Positions 1-7,882 of a stretch of DNA of 64,000 nt are shown one piece after another. The DNA comes from Rubrivirga litoralis. Its GTDB lineage: Bacteria > Bacteroidota > Rhodothermia > Rhodothermales > Rubricoccaceae. The notes beneath the pieces were generated by a model. It saw only the letters and a program-made list of their open reading frames with translations. It had not been told where the DNA came from and did no database searches. The DNA lies in the NCBI RefSeq assembly GCF_031846415.1, contig NZ_JAVRHT010000003.1:78576-142575 (forward strand). The letters are read 5' to 3'. Every line of letters begins with the position of its first letter. Within the stretch, counting starts at the first letter, position 1. The translations under genes and the position numbers were made by a program.

Positions 1-321
1 ATCCTCGACGAGGGCTCGCACCTGGGCATCAAGCGCTTTTTCAACCTCGACTCGGCCGCCTACCGCGACGGGGCGCTGGACGGCAAGACCAAAGAGCTCC
101 TCGGGCTCGTGGCGAGCGCCGTCCTCCGCTGCAACGACTGCATCGACTACCACTTGGAGCAGTGCGCCGAGGCCGGCTGGTCCGAGGCCGAGGTCGAGGA
201 CGCCCTCAACGTGGCCCTCGTCGTCGGCGGCAGCATCGTGATCCCGCACCTCCGCCACGCCGTCGAGACGATGGACCTGATTCGGGAGAGGGATGGGGGA
301 TGGAGGGATGGCGAGGGATGA
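1..321 (+). CDS. AhpD/carboxymuconolactone decarboxylase-like protein (5' partial)
   Basis: The reading frame is open from base 1 and has no start in the window, so the gene begins upstream. The visible 106 residues contain CNDC, the CxxC redox pair of AhpD-like proteins, followed by an HLEQC helix and a helical segment near VVGGSIVIPHL, as in the CMD fold. Family members act as peroxidase-linked thiol reductases or small decarboxylases in the cytoplasm; which one applies here is not visible. The last twelve residues (RERDGGWRDGEG) are encoded by a low-complexity GGGAT-type repeat that also fills the gap to the convergent neighbour, so the natural C-terminus has probably been extended by that repeat. 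Confidence 0.8.
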   Translation: MLDEGSHLGIKRFFNLDSAAYRDGALDGKTKELLGLVASAVLRCNDCIDYHLEQCAEAGWSEAEVEDALNVALVVGGSIVIPHLRHAVETMDLIRERDGGWRDGEG

Positions 322-437
322 GGGGGCGGGGTGGAAGGCCCCCACCGAGGGCGGGGCGGAAGACGCTCACTGGGGCGGGGCGGTGGAGGTCTGTCTGCCC
401 ATCCCTCCATACCTCTCATCCCTCTATCCCTCTGAAG
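285..437. repeat. Heptamer-type inverted repeat bracketing a convergent gap
   Basis: The left arm (285-323) repeats GGGATGG/GAGGGAT words and the right arm (398-435) repeats the complementary CATCCCT/CTATCCCT words. Both arms overlap the 3' ends of the flanking genes. The central part holds GGGCGGGGCGG-type motifs. Confidence 0.75.
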
Positions 438-1657
438 CCCACGAGCGCCGGGAACAGCGGGAGCAGGTAGCGCTGGCTCGTCACGAGGTACGGCATGCCG
501 CCGCCGCCCGTGCCGCTGCCGTCCTCGACGTGGCGGCGGACGGTCCGGCGGTGGACCGTCAGGAACGAGTCGGCCGGGGCGTGGAGCGCGTCGTCGAGAG
601 CGACCACGCGCGCTAAGACGTGGGCGAGCGCGCTGCGCGGCGCCGTCTCCACGAGCGCGCGGGCGCCGGCACGGGCCGGGCCGAGGCCGGCGCGGCGCTC
701 GTTCTCGGCGGCCGCCGCCCGCTCCAGGTCGTCGCGGAAGTCGGCCACCGCCCCGCCCTCGGCGTCGGGGCCGAGCGTGGCGCGGAAGCGGTCGACGGCC
801 CGGTCCACGTCGGCCGCGTCGATGGGGCGGGGCGGACCGCCAGCGGGCGGGGCGGACTCGGGTGCGAGGTCGGCGAGCCGAGCGAGGAGCGCGTGGGCCG
901 CGCCGTCGAGGCGCGTGGCGAGCGTGGCGGGGTGGCTAGAGGGCGGCGTCGCGGTCTCCGCCCCGCCCCGGAGCACCGTAGGGTCGGCCAGGGCGACGTG
1001 GCCGCACGGGCTCTGGGCCGCCCCGCCCGCTTGCGATCCGCTCTGGTAGGCGGCGCCGGGGAACACGCGGAGGTCGAGGAGCGGCCCCTTTGCGAGCGCC
1101 CGCTGGATAAGGCGGAGCTGGGCCGTCTGGAACCCGCTCGACGGCGTGAGGTGGGCACGGAAGAGGCCGAACTCGACGCGCGAGAAGAGGACGTCGTCCT
1201 CGTCGTTCGCGCTCATCAGCTCCATCACCGGCGGCAGGATGCGGCGCGCGGCGTGGCGGAGCCGGTTCGACGCCGTGATCGCGGGGCGCCAGAAGGCGGC
1301 CGTCGCGGAGTCGGGGTCGTCCACGCGCCCCTCGGCGAGCGCGAGCGCCTGGGCGTCGTCCGCGGCGGCGGCCCGCTCCAGCGTCCCGGCGACGACGGCG
1401 AGGTCGAACACCATCTGCTTGAACACGAGCTCGCACAGCTGGTGCACGACGACGAACACGCGCTCGTCCGGCACCGACGACGCCGGCCGCTGGGCGCCGA
1501 GCAACAGGTCGAGCCGGAGGTAGCCGGCGTAGTCCAGGTCCGGTCGGCCGTCGGCGTCCACCCCGCCCACGAGCGGGGCGCCGTCGGCGTGGAGCCGGTT
1601 GTCGGCGGCGCGGTCGTCGGGGTCGAGGGCGATGTCCCACCAGGGGTCGGTCGGCAT
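416..1657 (-). CDS. kynA: Tryptophan 2,3-dioxygenase family protein
   Basis: Predicted heme dioxygenase opening the indole ring of L-tryptophan to N-formylkynurenine, the first step of the kynurenine route, in the cytoplasm. Family signs are YLRLDLLLGAQ at about residue 46, VVVHQLCELVFKQ (His72 is the conserved active-site histidine), SSGFQTAQLRLIQ, a FLTVHRRTVRRHV segment, and the late GTGGGGMPYL loop that matches the GTGG(S)SGYHYL substrate loop. The ATG at 1657 gives 413 residues; the upstream frame is open but looks non-coding. An Ala/Pro/Gly-rich insertion in the middle makes it longer than typical bacterial enzymes. The C-terminal FRGIEG is encoded by the gap repeat. No other kynurenine gene is nearby. 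Confidence 0.85.
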   Translation of the reverse strand: MPTDPWWDIALDPDDRAADNRLHADGAPLVGGVDADGRPDLDYAGYLRLDLLLGAQRPASSVPDERVFVVVHQLCELVFKQMVFDLAVVAGTLERAAAADDAQALALAEGRVDDPDSATAAFWRPAITASNRLRHAARRILPPVMELMSANDEDDVLFSRVEFGLFRAHLTPSSGFQTAQLRLIQRALAKGPLLDLRVFPGAAYQSGSQAGGAAQSPCGHVALADPTVLRGGAETATPPSSHPATLATRLDGAAHALLARLADLAPESAPPAGGPPRPIDAADVDRAVDRFRATLGPDAEGGAVADFRDDLERAAAAENERRAGLGPARAGARALVETAPRSALAHVLARVVALDDALHAPADSFLTVHRRTVRRHVEDGSGTGGGGMPYLVTSQRYLLPLFPALVGFRGIEG

Positions 1658-1765
1658 GGGCGGGGTGGAGTGGGGGAGGGGCAAATAACGCACGGGGCGG
1701 GGCGGTTGCGCCGCCCCGCCCGCGCGCCGTACTTGTCGGGTCCCCGCCGGGTCCGCCCCGCCCCC

Positions 1766-2821
1766 ATGCGACTCGTGCTCGCCGCCCTCCTCGCGCTCGG
1801 CGCGTGCTCGACGCACGCTCCCGAAACCGCCGGTGCCGAAGACCTGGCGCTCGGCGTCGCGTTCCCCCCGGTCGCCGACGCGGAGGAGCGGGCGTTCACG
1901 CTCGCGCAGCTCGACGCGCTGGGCGTCCGGCACGTCCGGCTGGGGCAGCGGTGGGCGTTCCGCGAGCCCGAGCGGGACCGCTTCGTGTGGGGGCCGCTGG
2001 AGGCCCGCGTCTCAGCTTTGGCAGACGCCGGCGTCGAGGTGTTCCTCACGCTGGACCTGAAGGGGATGCCGGACTGGCTCGGCGCGCTGCCGCCCGACGA
2101 GCAGGAGGCCGAGTTCCGGGCCTACGTCCGCGAGCTGCTGGCGCGCGTCGGGGGCGGGGTGGCGGCGGTCCAGTTCGGGAACGAGTGGACCGTCGAGGTC
2201 GATCGCTACGCCGGCGGCGACGTCGCGGCGTTCGTCCGCTGGTCGAACGTGCTCTACGACGAGGTCCAGCGGCTCCCGCCGGACGGGCGGCCCGAGGTGG
2301 TGTTGGGCTCGGTCCCGATCGGCGGGCTCCACACCCTCGCCCTCCTCCAGGGGCGGATCGAGAACGTGGTGTTCGAGGGCGGCCCGCAGTACACGCCCGA
2401 GGAGGTCGCCGCCGCGCGCCGCGACGGGCCGGCCACGCTCGCCGCGTTCGGCGCCGTCTTCGGCGGCGTGCGCTACGACGCCGTCGACCTGCACCTCTAC
2501 GACGACGTGTGGAACTGGCCCGCCTACCGCGAGGCCGTCGAGCAGGTGCTCCGCGAGGCCGGCCGCGACCCGGGCGGGGTGGCGTTCGTCGCGAGCGAGT
2601 TCGGTGGGCCGCACCCCACGCTCGAGCCCGGCGGCGAGGCCTTCCGGGCCGACCGCGTGCGCGAGTACGTCCGCACGCTGGACCGGATGGGGATCGAGCG
2701 GGCGTACTTCTTCAAGCTCGTCGAGGAGCGGGGCGCGGACATCGCCCACCCCAACTCGTTCCTCCTCGACGCCGACCTCCGGCGCACGGCCGCGTTCGAC
2801 GCGCTCGCGGCGGGCCGTTAG
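1766..2821 (+). CDS. Clan GH-A glycosidase-like lipoprotein
   Basis: The 351-residue product starts with a lipoprotein signal (LVLAALLALGAC, lipidated Cys14) and continues as a TIM-barrel-type protein. QFGNEW (Asn139-Glu140) has the form of a clan GH-A acid/base site and ASEFGGP (Glu278) has the form of the nucleophile strand, so a retaining beta-glycosidase on the cell envelope is likely. Substrate and GH family cannot be told by eye. The start is the ATG beginning the signal peptide; a GTACTTG sequence about 30 bases upstream is a weak promoter candidate. It stands alone, divergent from the dioxygenase gene. Confidence 0.7.
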   Translation: MRLVLAALLALGACSTHAPETAGAEDLALGVAFPPVADAEERAFTLAQLDALGVRHVRLGQRWAFREPERDRFVWGPLEARVSALADAGVEVFLTLDLKGMPDWLGALPPDEQEAEFRAYVRELLARVGGGVAAVQFGNEWTVEVDRYAGGDVAAFVRWSNVLYDEVQRLPPDGRPEVVLGSVPIGGLHTLALLQGRIENVVFEGGPQYTPEEVAAARRDGPATLAAFGAVFGGVRYDAVDLHLYDDVWNWPAYREAVEQVLREAGRDPGGVAFVASEFGGPHPTLEPGGEAFRADRVREYVRTLDRMGIERAYFFKLVEERGADIAHPNSFLLDADLRRTAAFDALAAGR

Positions 2822-2840
2822 CCGTCCGCCTCCGGTGGGT

Positions 2841-2868
2841 CGCCCCGCCCCCGCCGCGGGCGGGGTGG
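2841..2868. repeat. Inverted GGGCGGGGYGG pair after a stop codon
   Basis: CGCCCCGCCC (2841-2850) pairs with GGGCGGGGTG (2858-2867) across a seven-base loop, 20 bases after the glycosidase stop. There is no U-tract, so termination function is inferred from position only. Confidence 0.55.
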
Positions 2869-2928
2869 CGGACGATGCGAGCGGGGCGGTCTGGACGTGT
2901 CCCACCCCGCCCACAACAGACACCCGTC

Positions 2929-2948
2929 GGACACGGCTCGTCGTGTCC
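2929..2948. repeat. REP-like palindrome, GGACACGG type
   Basis: GGACACGGCTCGTCGTGTCC is an imperfect palindrome preceded by GTC-G rather than GTAG. It closely matches the copy at 24224-24243. Confidence 0.6.
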
Positions 2949-3044
2949 GCCGAGGGCGGGGCGGTCCTGAACGGCGGCGCCGTGCCCGTAGCCGCCCCGC
3001 CCGCCGACGACCGCCTGGGCGGGGCGGTGCGTCGTGCCCCAGGC

Positions 3045-3068
3045 GGACACCACGCGTGGTGTCCCTAC
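3045..3068 (-). repeat. REP-like palindrome with GTAG head
   Basis: GGACACCACGCGTGGTGTCC is a perfect 20-base palindrome directly followed by CTAC, i.e. it carries a GTAG head when read on the minus strand. Confidence 0.7.
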
Positions 3069-3121
3069 GGATCCGCCCCGCCCGTTACGCCCGGGCGCCC
3101 CGGCCGGACGGCGTTGCCCGA

Positions 3122-3145
3122 CGGCGTTGCATACAACGCCGCTAC
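3122..3145 (-). repeat. REP-like palindrome, GGCGTTG type, with GTAG head
   Basis: GGCGTTG...CAACGCC arms enclose a four-base centre, followed by GCTAC. It is the same family as the element at 21006-21027. Confidence 0.7.
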
Positions 3146-3187
3146 GACGGCCTCCCCGCCACGCCGGGGGCGGGGTGGCGCACCTTC

Positions 3188-3236
3188 TGCCCGCTGCCCG
3201 CTGCCCGCTGCCCGCTGCCCGCTGCCCGCTGCCCGC
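3188..3236. repeat. Perfect heptamer array, 7 copies of TGCCCGC
   Basis: Seven uninterrupted TGCCCGC units (49 bases) lie about 205 bases upstream of ffh. No complementary arm is seen nearby. Confidence 0.95.
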
Positions 3237-3441
3237 CACTCTCCCCGTTCGCTTCACCGCCCCGCCCCGCCCGCTTTTCTACCTTGGCGGTCTGCCTCGT
3301 CCCGGACACCCGGACGCGGGCCACAGCTGAAACGGTGGAGCCCCTGGGTTAGCGACCTGTGGCGCCCCGCAGCTCCGCCCCGTCCCCGCCCGCGCCCTCC
3401 GGCGCCCGCGGCCCCCACCCGTCCCACCCGGCACACACCGA

Positions 3442-4794
3442 ATGTTCGATACGCTGTCCGACAAGCTCGACGCCGCCCTCAAGAACGTGAAGGGCGAGGG
3501 CCGCATCAACGAGCTCAACATCGCCGAGACGATGCGCGAGGTCCGCCGCGCGCTCCTCGACGCCGACGTCAACTACCAGGTCGCCAAGGACTTCACCAAC
3601 AAGGTGAAGGAGACGGTCACGGACGAGAAGGTGCTCCAGGCCGTCAACCCGGGGCAGCAGTTCGTGAAGGCCATCCACGACGAGCTCGTCTACCTCCTGG
3701 GCGACGTCCACGTCGACCTCAACAAGGCCAAGAAGCCGCCGACCGTCATCCTGGTCGCCGGGCTCCAGGGCGCCGGCAAGACCACGTTCGTCGGCAAGCT
3801 CGCGCTGTTCCTCAAGGCGAAGGGGCGTTCGCCCCTCGTGGCCGCGGCCGACGTGTACCGGCCGGCGGCCGTCGACCAGCTCGAGACGCTGGCGGCCCAG
3901 GTCAAGGTGCCCGTCTTCTCGATCCGCGACGCCGCGGGCGTGCCGGAGAAAGACGCCGTCCGCGTGGCGCGCGAGGCCGTCGCGGAGGCGAAGCGGACCG
4001 GGCGCGACACGGTCCTCATCGACACCGCCGGCCGGCTCCACGTCGACGAGGCGATGATGGAGGAGGTCGTCGCCATCAAGCGCGAGACGGACCCCGACGA
4101 GATCCTGTTCGTCGTCGACGCGATGACGGGCCAGGACGCCGTCAACACGGCCAAGGCGTTCAACGACCAGCTCGACGTCGACGGCGTGGTCCTCACCAAG
4201 CTCGACGGCGACACGCGGGGCGGGGCGGCGCTCTCCATCCGCTCGGTCGTCGAGAAGCCGATCAAGTTCGCGTCGATGGGCGAGAAGCTCGACGCGCTCA
4301 CCGAGTTCTACCCGGACCGGATGGCCCAGCGCATCCTGGGCATGGGCGACGTGGTCTCGTTCGTCGAGAAGGCCCAGGAGCAGTTCGACGAGGAGGAGGC
4401 CGAAAAGCTGCAGCGGAAGTTCCGCACGCAGGACTTCGACCTCCAGGACTTCTACGACCAGCTCCAGAAGATCAAGAACATGGGGTCCTTGAAGGACCTC
4501 TTGGGGATGATCCCCGGCGTCGGCCGGGCCGTCAAGGAGCTCGACGTCGACGACGACGCCTTCCGCCACATCGAGGCGCTCATCCAGTCGATGACGCCGT
4601 TCGAGCGGGCCAACCCCGACAAGCTCAACGGCTCGCGCCGCCGCCGCGTGGCGCAGGGCGCCGGCCTCGAAGTCCAGGACGTGAACGCGCTCCTGAAGCA
4701 GTTCCGCGAGATGAAGAAGATGATGAAGACGATGTCGAAGCTCCAAGGCAAGGGCCGAGCCGTCGACCCCACCCAACTGTTGACCGGCCGCTAG
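3442..4794 (+). CDS. ffh: Signal recognition particle GTPase Ffh
   Basis: The 450-residue length is typical of Ffh. The N domain (about 1-90) precedes the NG GTPase with GLQGAGKTT (107-115), VAAADVYRPAAVDQL, DTAGR (194-198) and TKLDG (252-256). The C-terminal M domain is methionine-rich, with IEALIQSMTPFERANPD and RRRRVAQGAG, the 4.5S RNA-binding helix-turn-helix. With SRP RNA and FtsY it delivers ribosomes making membrane proteins to the translocon. It opens the conserved ffh-rpsP-rimM-trmD-rplS order; the next gene follows after an 88-base hairpin-filled gap. Confidence 0.98.
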   Translation: MFDTLSDKLDAALKNVKGEGRINELNIAETMREVRRALLDADVNYQVAKDFTNKVKETVTDEKVLQAVNPGQQFVKAIHDELVYLLGDVHVDLNKAKKPPTVILVAGLQGAGKTTFVGKLALFLKAKGRSPLVAAADVYRPAAVDQLETLAAQVKVPVFSIRDAAGVPEKDAVRVAREAVAEAKRTGRDTVLIDTAGRLHVDEAMMEEVVAIKRETDPDEILFVVDAMTGQDAVNTAKAFNDQLDVDGVVLTKLDGDTRGGAALSIRSVVEKPIKFASMGEKLDALTEFYPDRMAQRILGMGDVVSFVEKAQEQFDEEEAEKLQRKFRTQDFDLQDFYDQLQKIKNMGSLKDLLGMIPGVGRAVKELDVDDDAFRHIEALIQSMTPFERANPDKLNGSRRRRVAQGAGLEVQDVNALLKQFREMKKMMKTMSKLQGKGRAVDPTQLLTGR

Positions 4795-4798
4795 CGCC

Positions 4799-4879
4799 GG
4801 TCGGTACGGGGTACGGGGTACGAGGTACACCCCGGCGGCCCCTCACTCACCCGTACCTCGTACCTAGTACCCGTACCCG
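4799..4879. repeat. Heptamer-bracketed hairpin between ffh and rpsP
   Basis: The left arm repeats GGTACGG (4800-4832) and the right arm repeats GTACCTC/GTACCTA/GTACCCG, ending three bases before the rpsP start. GTACGAGGTAC pairs perfectly with GTACCTCGTAC. The element fills nearly the whole intercistronic gap. Confidence 0.85.
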
Positions 4880-4882
4880 AGA

Positions 4883-5842
4883 ATGTCCGTCAAGCTCCGT
4901 TTCCGCCGCATGGGCCGCCGCAAGCTGCCCGTCTACGGCCTCGTCGCCACCGACAGCCGCTCGCCCCGCGACGGCCGCTTTATCGAAGACCTCGGCCGCT
5001 ACGAGCCCGTCGCCGAGCCGGCCGTCGTCAAGCTCGACGCCGAGCGCGTGGTGTACTGGCTCGGCCAGGGCGCCCAGCCGTCGCACACGGTCCGCAACCT
5101 GCTCCAGAAGGAGGGCGTCCTGCTCCGGTGGGCGCTGACGCGGCGGGGCGAGGAGCCCGAGGCCATTGAGCAGCAGGTGGCCGAGTTCCGCGAGCGCCGC
5201 GACGGGGCGCAGCCGACGACGAAGACGCGGGCCGAGCGCCGCGCCGAGGCCCTGGAGGCCGAGCGGACGCAGGCCAAGGAGCGGGCGGCCGAGATCGCCA
5301 AGGAGCGCGCCGAGCGCGAGGCCGAGCTCCAGCGGGAGCGCGAGGAGGCCGAGGCCGCCGAGCGTGCCGCCGCCGAGGAGGCCCGCGCCGCCGCGACCGC
5401 CGACGCCGCCGATTCCGAAGCGCTGACGACGGCCGCCGACCAGCCCGCCGCCGAGGGCGGGGCGAGCGAGACGCCTGACGCCGTCGTCGAGGGCGAGCCC
5501 GTGCCGCAGACGTCGAGCCAGGCCGACGGCGACAACGACACGGCCGACCGCCTCGCGGACGCCGAGGCCGAGGGCGGCGACGCCGCCGCGGCCGCCGCCA
5601 CGGCCGCCGAGGTCGCCCCCGAGGCGCCCGACGCCGCCGAGGAGCAGCCGGCCGTCGCCGAGACCGAGTCCGAGGACGTCGCCGCCGACACGGGCGCGGA
5701 CGTGGCCGACCAGGCCTCGGCCGGCGCCGCAGAGGGCGCGCCTGCCAAGCAGGCCGAGGGCCTCGCGACGGCGCCCGAAGGCACGTCCGGCGCCGAGCCC
5801 TCGGGCGACGCGCCGCCGGAGGAGGACGCCAAGAGCGCCTAA
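4883..5842 (+). CDS. rpsP: 30S ribosomal protein S16 with a long acidic tail
   Basis: Residues 1-80 are a normal S16 (SVKLRFRRMGRRKLPVYGLV, DGRFIEDLGRY, AERVVYWLGQGAQPSHTVRNLLQK), a small-subunit assembly protein. A typical S16 has 80-90 residues; this one has 319. Residues about 95-175 form a highly charged predicted coiled coil rich in Glu, Arg and Ala, and about 176-319 is an Ala/Glu/Asp-rich, low-complexity, probably disordered tail ending EEDAKSA. Tails on S16 occur in Bacteroidota, but this one is long. The start is the ATG at the family-conserved N-terminus. It lies between ffh and rimM, as expected. Confidence 0.97.
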   Translation: MSVKLRFRRMGRRKLPVYGLVATDSRSPRDGRFIEDLGRYEPVAEPAVVKLDAERVVYWLGQGAQPSHTVRNLLQKEGVLLRWALTRRGEEPEAIEQQVAEFRERRDGAQPTTKTRAERRAEALEAERTQAKERAAEIAKERAEREAELQREREEAEAAERAAAEEARAAATADAADSEALTTAADQPAAEGGASETPDAVVEGEPVPQTSSQADGDNDTADRLADAEAEGGDAAAAAATAAEVAPEAPDAAEEQPAVAETESEDVAADTGADVADQASAGAAEGAPAKQAEGLATAPEGTSGAEPSGDAPPEEDAKSA

Positions 5843-5987
5843 GCCCTCTCCCGAATAGGACCGCCGCGGGCGGGGTGGGCACGGCGTCCGCCCCGCCCGC
5901 GCGTTCCGGCCACCCACGCCGGCCGCCCCGCCCCGCCCGCCGGGGGCGGGGTGGCGCCTTCTCGACCTCGCCCGACGTTTCTCCGCC

Positions 5988-6536
5988 ATGCCCGTCGACC
6001 CCGACCGTCTCCTCCTCATGGGCCGCATCGGCCGCCCGCACGGCGTGCGCGGCGAGATGAAGGTGTTCCCCGAGACCGACGACCCGAACCGGCTGGCGCT
6101 GCTCGACCGGCTGTTCGTCGGTGAGAGCCCCGAGGCCGCGCGCGAGGTCACGGTCGAGGGCGTCCGGTTCCAGTACCCGAAGGGGCGGACCGTCGTGCTC
6201 CTCACGCTCGACGGCGTCGACACGCGCGAGGGGGCCGAGGACCTCGTCGGCCGCGAGCTCTACGCCGACGCCGACGACCTTCCCGCCCTCGAAGAGGGCG
6301 AGGCGTTCCTCCATGACCTCGTCGGCCTGGAGGTGGTCGTCGTGGACGGCGAGGGCGGGGTGGTGGGCGAGCCCGTGGGCACGGTCCGCGACCTCTACGA
6401 GGGCGCCCAGCTCCTCTTCGCCATCCAGCGCCCGGACGGGACGGAAGTCCTGCTCCCCGACGTCGACGAGTTCGTCGACCGCCTGGACCTCGACGCCCGC
6501 CGCCTCTACGTCCGCCCGCCCGAAGGGCTCTTTTGA
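5988..6536 (+). CDS. rimM: Ribosome maturation factor RimM
   Basis: The 182-residue protein matches RimM, which binds S19 in the 30S head and helps late 16S rRNA processing. LLLMGRIGRPHGVRGEMKVFPETDDPNR is the N-terminal beta-barrel signature (MGRIGRPHGVRGE at about 8-20). The C-terminal PRC-barrel half has HDLVGLEVVV, GTVRDLYEGAQ and LLPDVDEFV. It lies between rpsP and trmD in the conserved operon, separated from rpsP by a 145-base gap with GGGCGGGGYGG copies in both orientations. Confidence 0.96.
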   Translation: MPVDPDRLLLMGRIGRPHGVRGEMKVFPETDDPNRLALLDRLFVGESPEAAREVTVEGVRFQYPKGRTVVLLTLDGVDTREGAEDLVGRELYADADDLPALEEGEAFLHDLVGLEVVVVDGEGGVVGEPVGTVRDLYEGAQLLFAIQRPDGTEVLLPDVDEFVDRLDLDARRLYVRPPEGLF

Positions 6537-6612
6537 ACGCTGAACGACGAACGCTGAATGCTGAAGGAAAGAGGCATTCCCTTCGTCGCTCGCCGTTCAG
6601 CATTTAGCGTTC
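6537..6612. repeat. Heptamer-bracketed hairpin between rimM and trmD
   Basis: Directly after the rimM TGA come ACGCTGA, ACGACGA, ACGCTGA, ATGCTGA. Before the trmD ATG come TTCGTCG, CTCGCCG, TTCAGCA, TTTAGCG. The arms pair over about 14 of 15 positions (ACGCTGAATGCTGAA against its complement), and the element occupies the whole 79-base gap. Confidence 0.9.
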
Positions 6613-6615
6613 CCC

Positions 6616-7344
6616 ATGCGTTTCGACCTCGTCACGGCCCTCCCCGACCTCGTGCGGAGCCCGCTGGAGCACTCGATCCTGAAGCGGGCGCAGGACAAAG
6701 GGCTCGTGACCGTCGAGGTCCACGACCTCCGCGACTACGCCGAGGGCCGGCACCGGCAGATCGACGACATCCCGTACGGCGGGATGGGCGGGATGGTGCT
6801 CAAGCCCGAGCCGCTGTTCGCATGCGTCGAGGCGCTCCAGGCCCAGCACGGCCCCTACGACGAGGTCGTGTTCCTGACGCCGGACGGCGAGACGTTCGAC
6901 CAGCCGACGGCGAACGCGTTCTCACTGTGCGAGCGGCTCCTGCTCATCGCCGGCCACTACAAGAACGTCGACCAGCGGGTCCGCGACGCGCTCGTCACGC
7001 GCGAGGTGTCGGTCGGCGACTACGTGCTCTCGGGCGGCGAGCTGCCGGCGCTCGTCCTTATCGACGCCGTCGCGCGCCTCGTGCCGGGTGTCTTGGGCGA
7101 TGCCGGCTCAGCCCTGAGCGACTCGTTCCAGGACGGGCTGCTCGACGCGCCGAGCTACACCCGCCCCGCCCAGTTCCGCGACATGGAGGTCCCGGCCGTC
7201 CTGCGCTCCGGCGACCACGGGGCCGTCGAGGCGTGGCGCGAGGCGCAGCGCCTGGAGCGGACGCGCGCGCGCCGGCCCGACCTCCTCGACGCCACCCCGC
7301 CTGGGGCGGGGCGGGGCGGGGCGGCCAGCGAAGAACGTCGGTAG
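6616..7344 (+). CDS. trmD: tRNA (guanine37-N1)-methyltransferase
   Basis: TrmD methylates G37 of tRNAs reading codons that start with C, using S-adenosylmethionine, and so prevents frameshifting. The 242-residue protein has MRFDLVTALPDLVRSPLEHSI, DDIPYGGMGGMV, VVFLTPDGETFDQ, IAGHYKNVDQRV and the knot segment VSVGDYVLSGGELPAL, followed by DSFQDGLLDAPSYTRPAQF, all in family order. The last residues (TPPGAGRGGAASEERR) are encoded by a cluster of GGGCGGGGYGG-like motifs and look like an added tail. Confidence 0.97.
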   Translation: MRFDLVTALPDLVRSPLEHSILKRAQDKGLVTVEVHDLRDYAEGRHRQIDDIPYGGMGGMVLKPEPLFACVEALQAQHGPYDEVVFLTPDGETFDQPTANAFSLCERLLLIAGHYKNVDQRVRDALVTREVSVGDYVLSGGELPALVLIDAVARLVPGVLGDAGSALSDSFQDGLLDAPSYTRPAQFRDMEVPAVLRSGDHGAVEAWREAQRLERTRARRPDLLDATPPGAGRGGAASEERR

Positions 7345-7449
7345 ACGCGTGGAGAGGCCGCTTTGGGCCGCTCCGCTCGGTAGTTTCCTCCTTCGTGCTT
7401 TTGTGACCGCGCCTCTGCTGCGCGCCCTCCCACCCCGCCCGCACCCATC

Positions 7450-7806
7450 ATGGCGACCGACCTCATGAGCCTCGTGGAGGCCACGCAGCTCCGCGACGAC
7501 CACCCCGACTTCGCCGCCGGCGACACCGTCCGCGTCCACGTCCGCGTGATCGAGGGGGACAAGGAGCGCGTCCAGCTGTTCGAGGGCGTCGTGATCGCGA
7601 TCCAGCACGGGGGCGTCGCGCAGACGTTCACGGTGCGGAAGATCTCGAACGGCGTCGGTGTCGAGCGCGTGTTCCCGTTCGCGTCGCCGCGGATCGCCCA
7701 GATCGAGGTCGTCCGCTACGGCCGCGTCCGCCGCGCCAAGCTGTACTACCTCCGCGGCCTCCGCGGCAAGGCCGCCCGCATCACCGAGCGCCGCCGGACG
7801 GTCTAG
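7450..7806 (+). CDS. rplS: 50S ribosomal protein L19
   Basis: The 118-residue product matches L19 at the 30S-50S interface: DFAAGDTVRVHVRVIEGDKERVQLFEGVVIA, then TFTVRKISNGVGVERVFPFASPRIAQIEVVRYGRVRRAKLYYLR. Length is normal. It closes the conserved ffh-rpsP-rimM-trmD-rplS set. The 105-base gap after trmD contains a CGCTTTGGGCCGCTCCG sequence resembling the CTTTGGG elements near other gene starts. Confidence 0.97.
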   Translation: MATDLMSLVEATQLRDDHPDFAAGDTVRVHVRVIEGDKERVQLFEGVVIAIQHGGVAQTFTVRKISNGVGVERVFPFASPRIAQIEVVRYGRVRRAKLYYLRGLRGKAARITERRRTV

Positions 7807-7879
7807 AGAGCGATGGGTAAAGAGTGACGGGTGAAGGGCAAGAAGACTCGTCACTCGTCACCCCTCGCTCGTCACCCGA
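7807..7879. repeat. Heptamer-bracketed hairpin between rplS and mqnA
   Basis: Left words are GTGACGG/GTGAAGG (from 7824). Right words are CTCGTCA, CTCGTCA, CCCCTCG, CTCGTCA, ending before the mqnA ATG. The element fills the 76-base gap. Confidence 0.85.
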
Positions 7880-7882
7880 CCC

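Larger units (their letters stand above)
2822..3441. other. 620-base repeat-rich gap upstream of ffh
   Basis: No credible coding sequence is seen. The gap holds several GGGCGGGGYGG copies in both orientations, three GTAG/GTCG-headed palindromes, a perfect heptamer array, and near its end a CCACAG...CTGTGG stem (3330-3362). An SRP RNA was looked for because ffh follows; its conserved apical-loop sequence was not found. TTCTACCTTGG at about 3276-3286 is a weak promoter candidate for ffh. Confidence 0.6.

Noticed and set aside
3188..3236. Heptamer arrays as CRISPR arrays
   Set aside because: Units are contiguous with no spacers and no cas genes are present.
3285..3441. SRP RNA upstream of ffh
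   Set aside because: The conserved GGAA-type apical loop and asymmetric loop were not found; only a short CCACAG/CTGTGG stem is visible.
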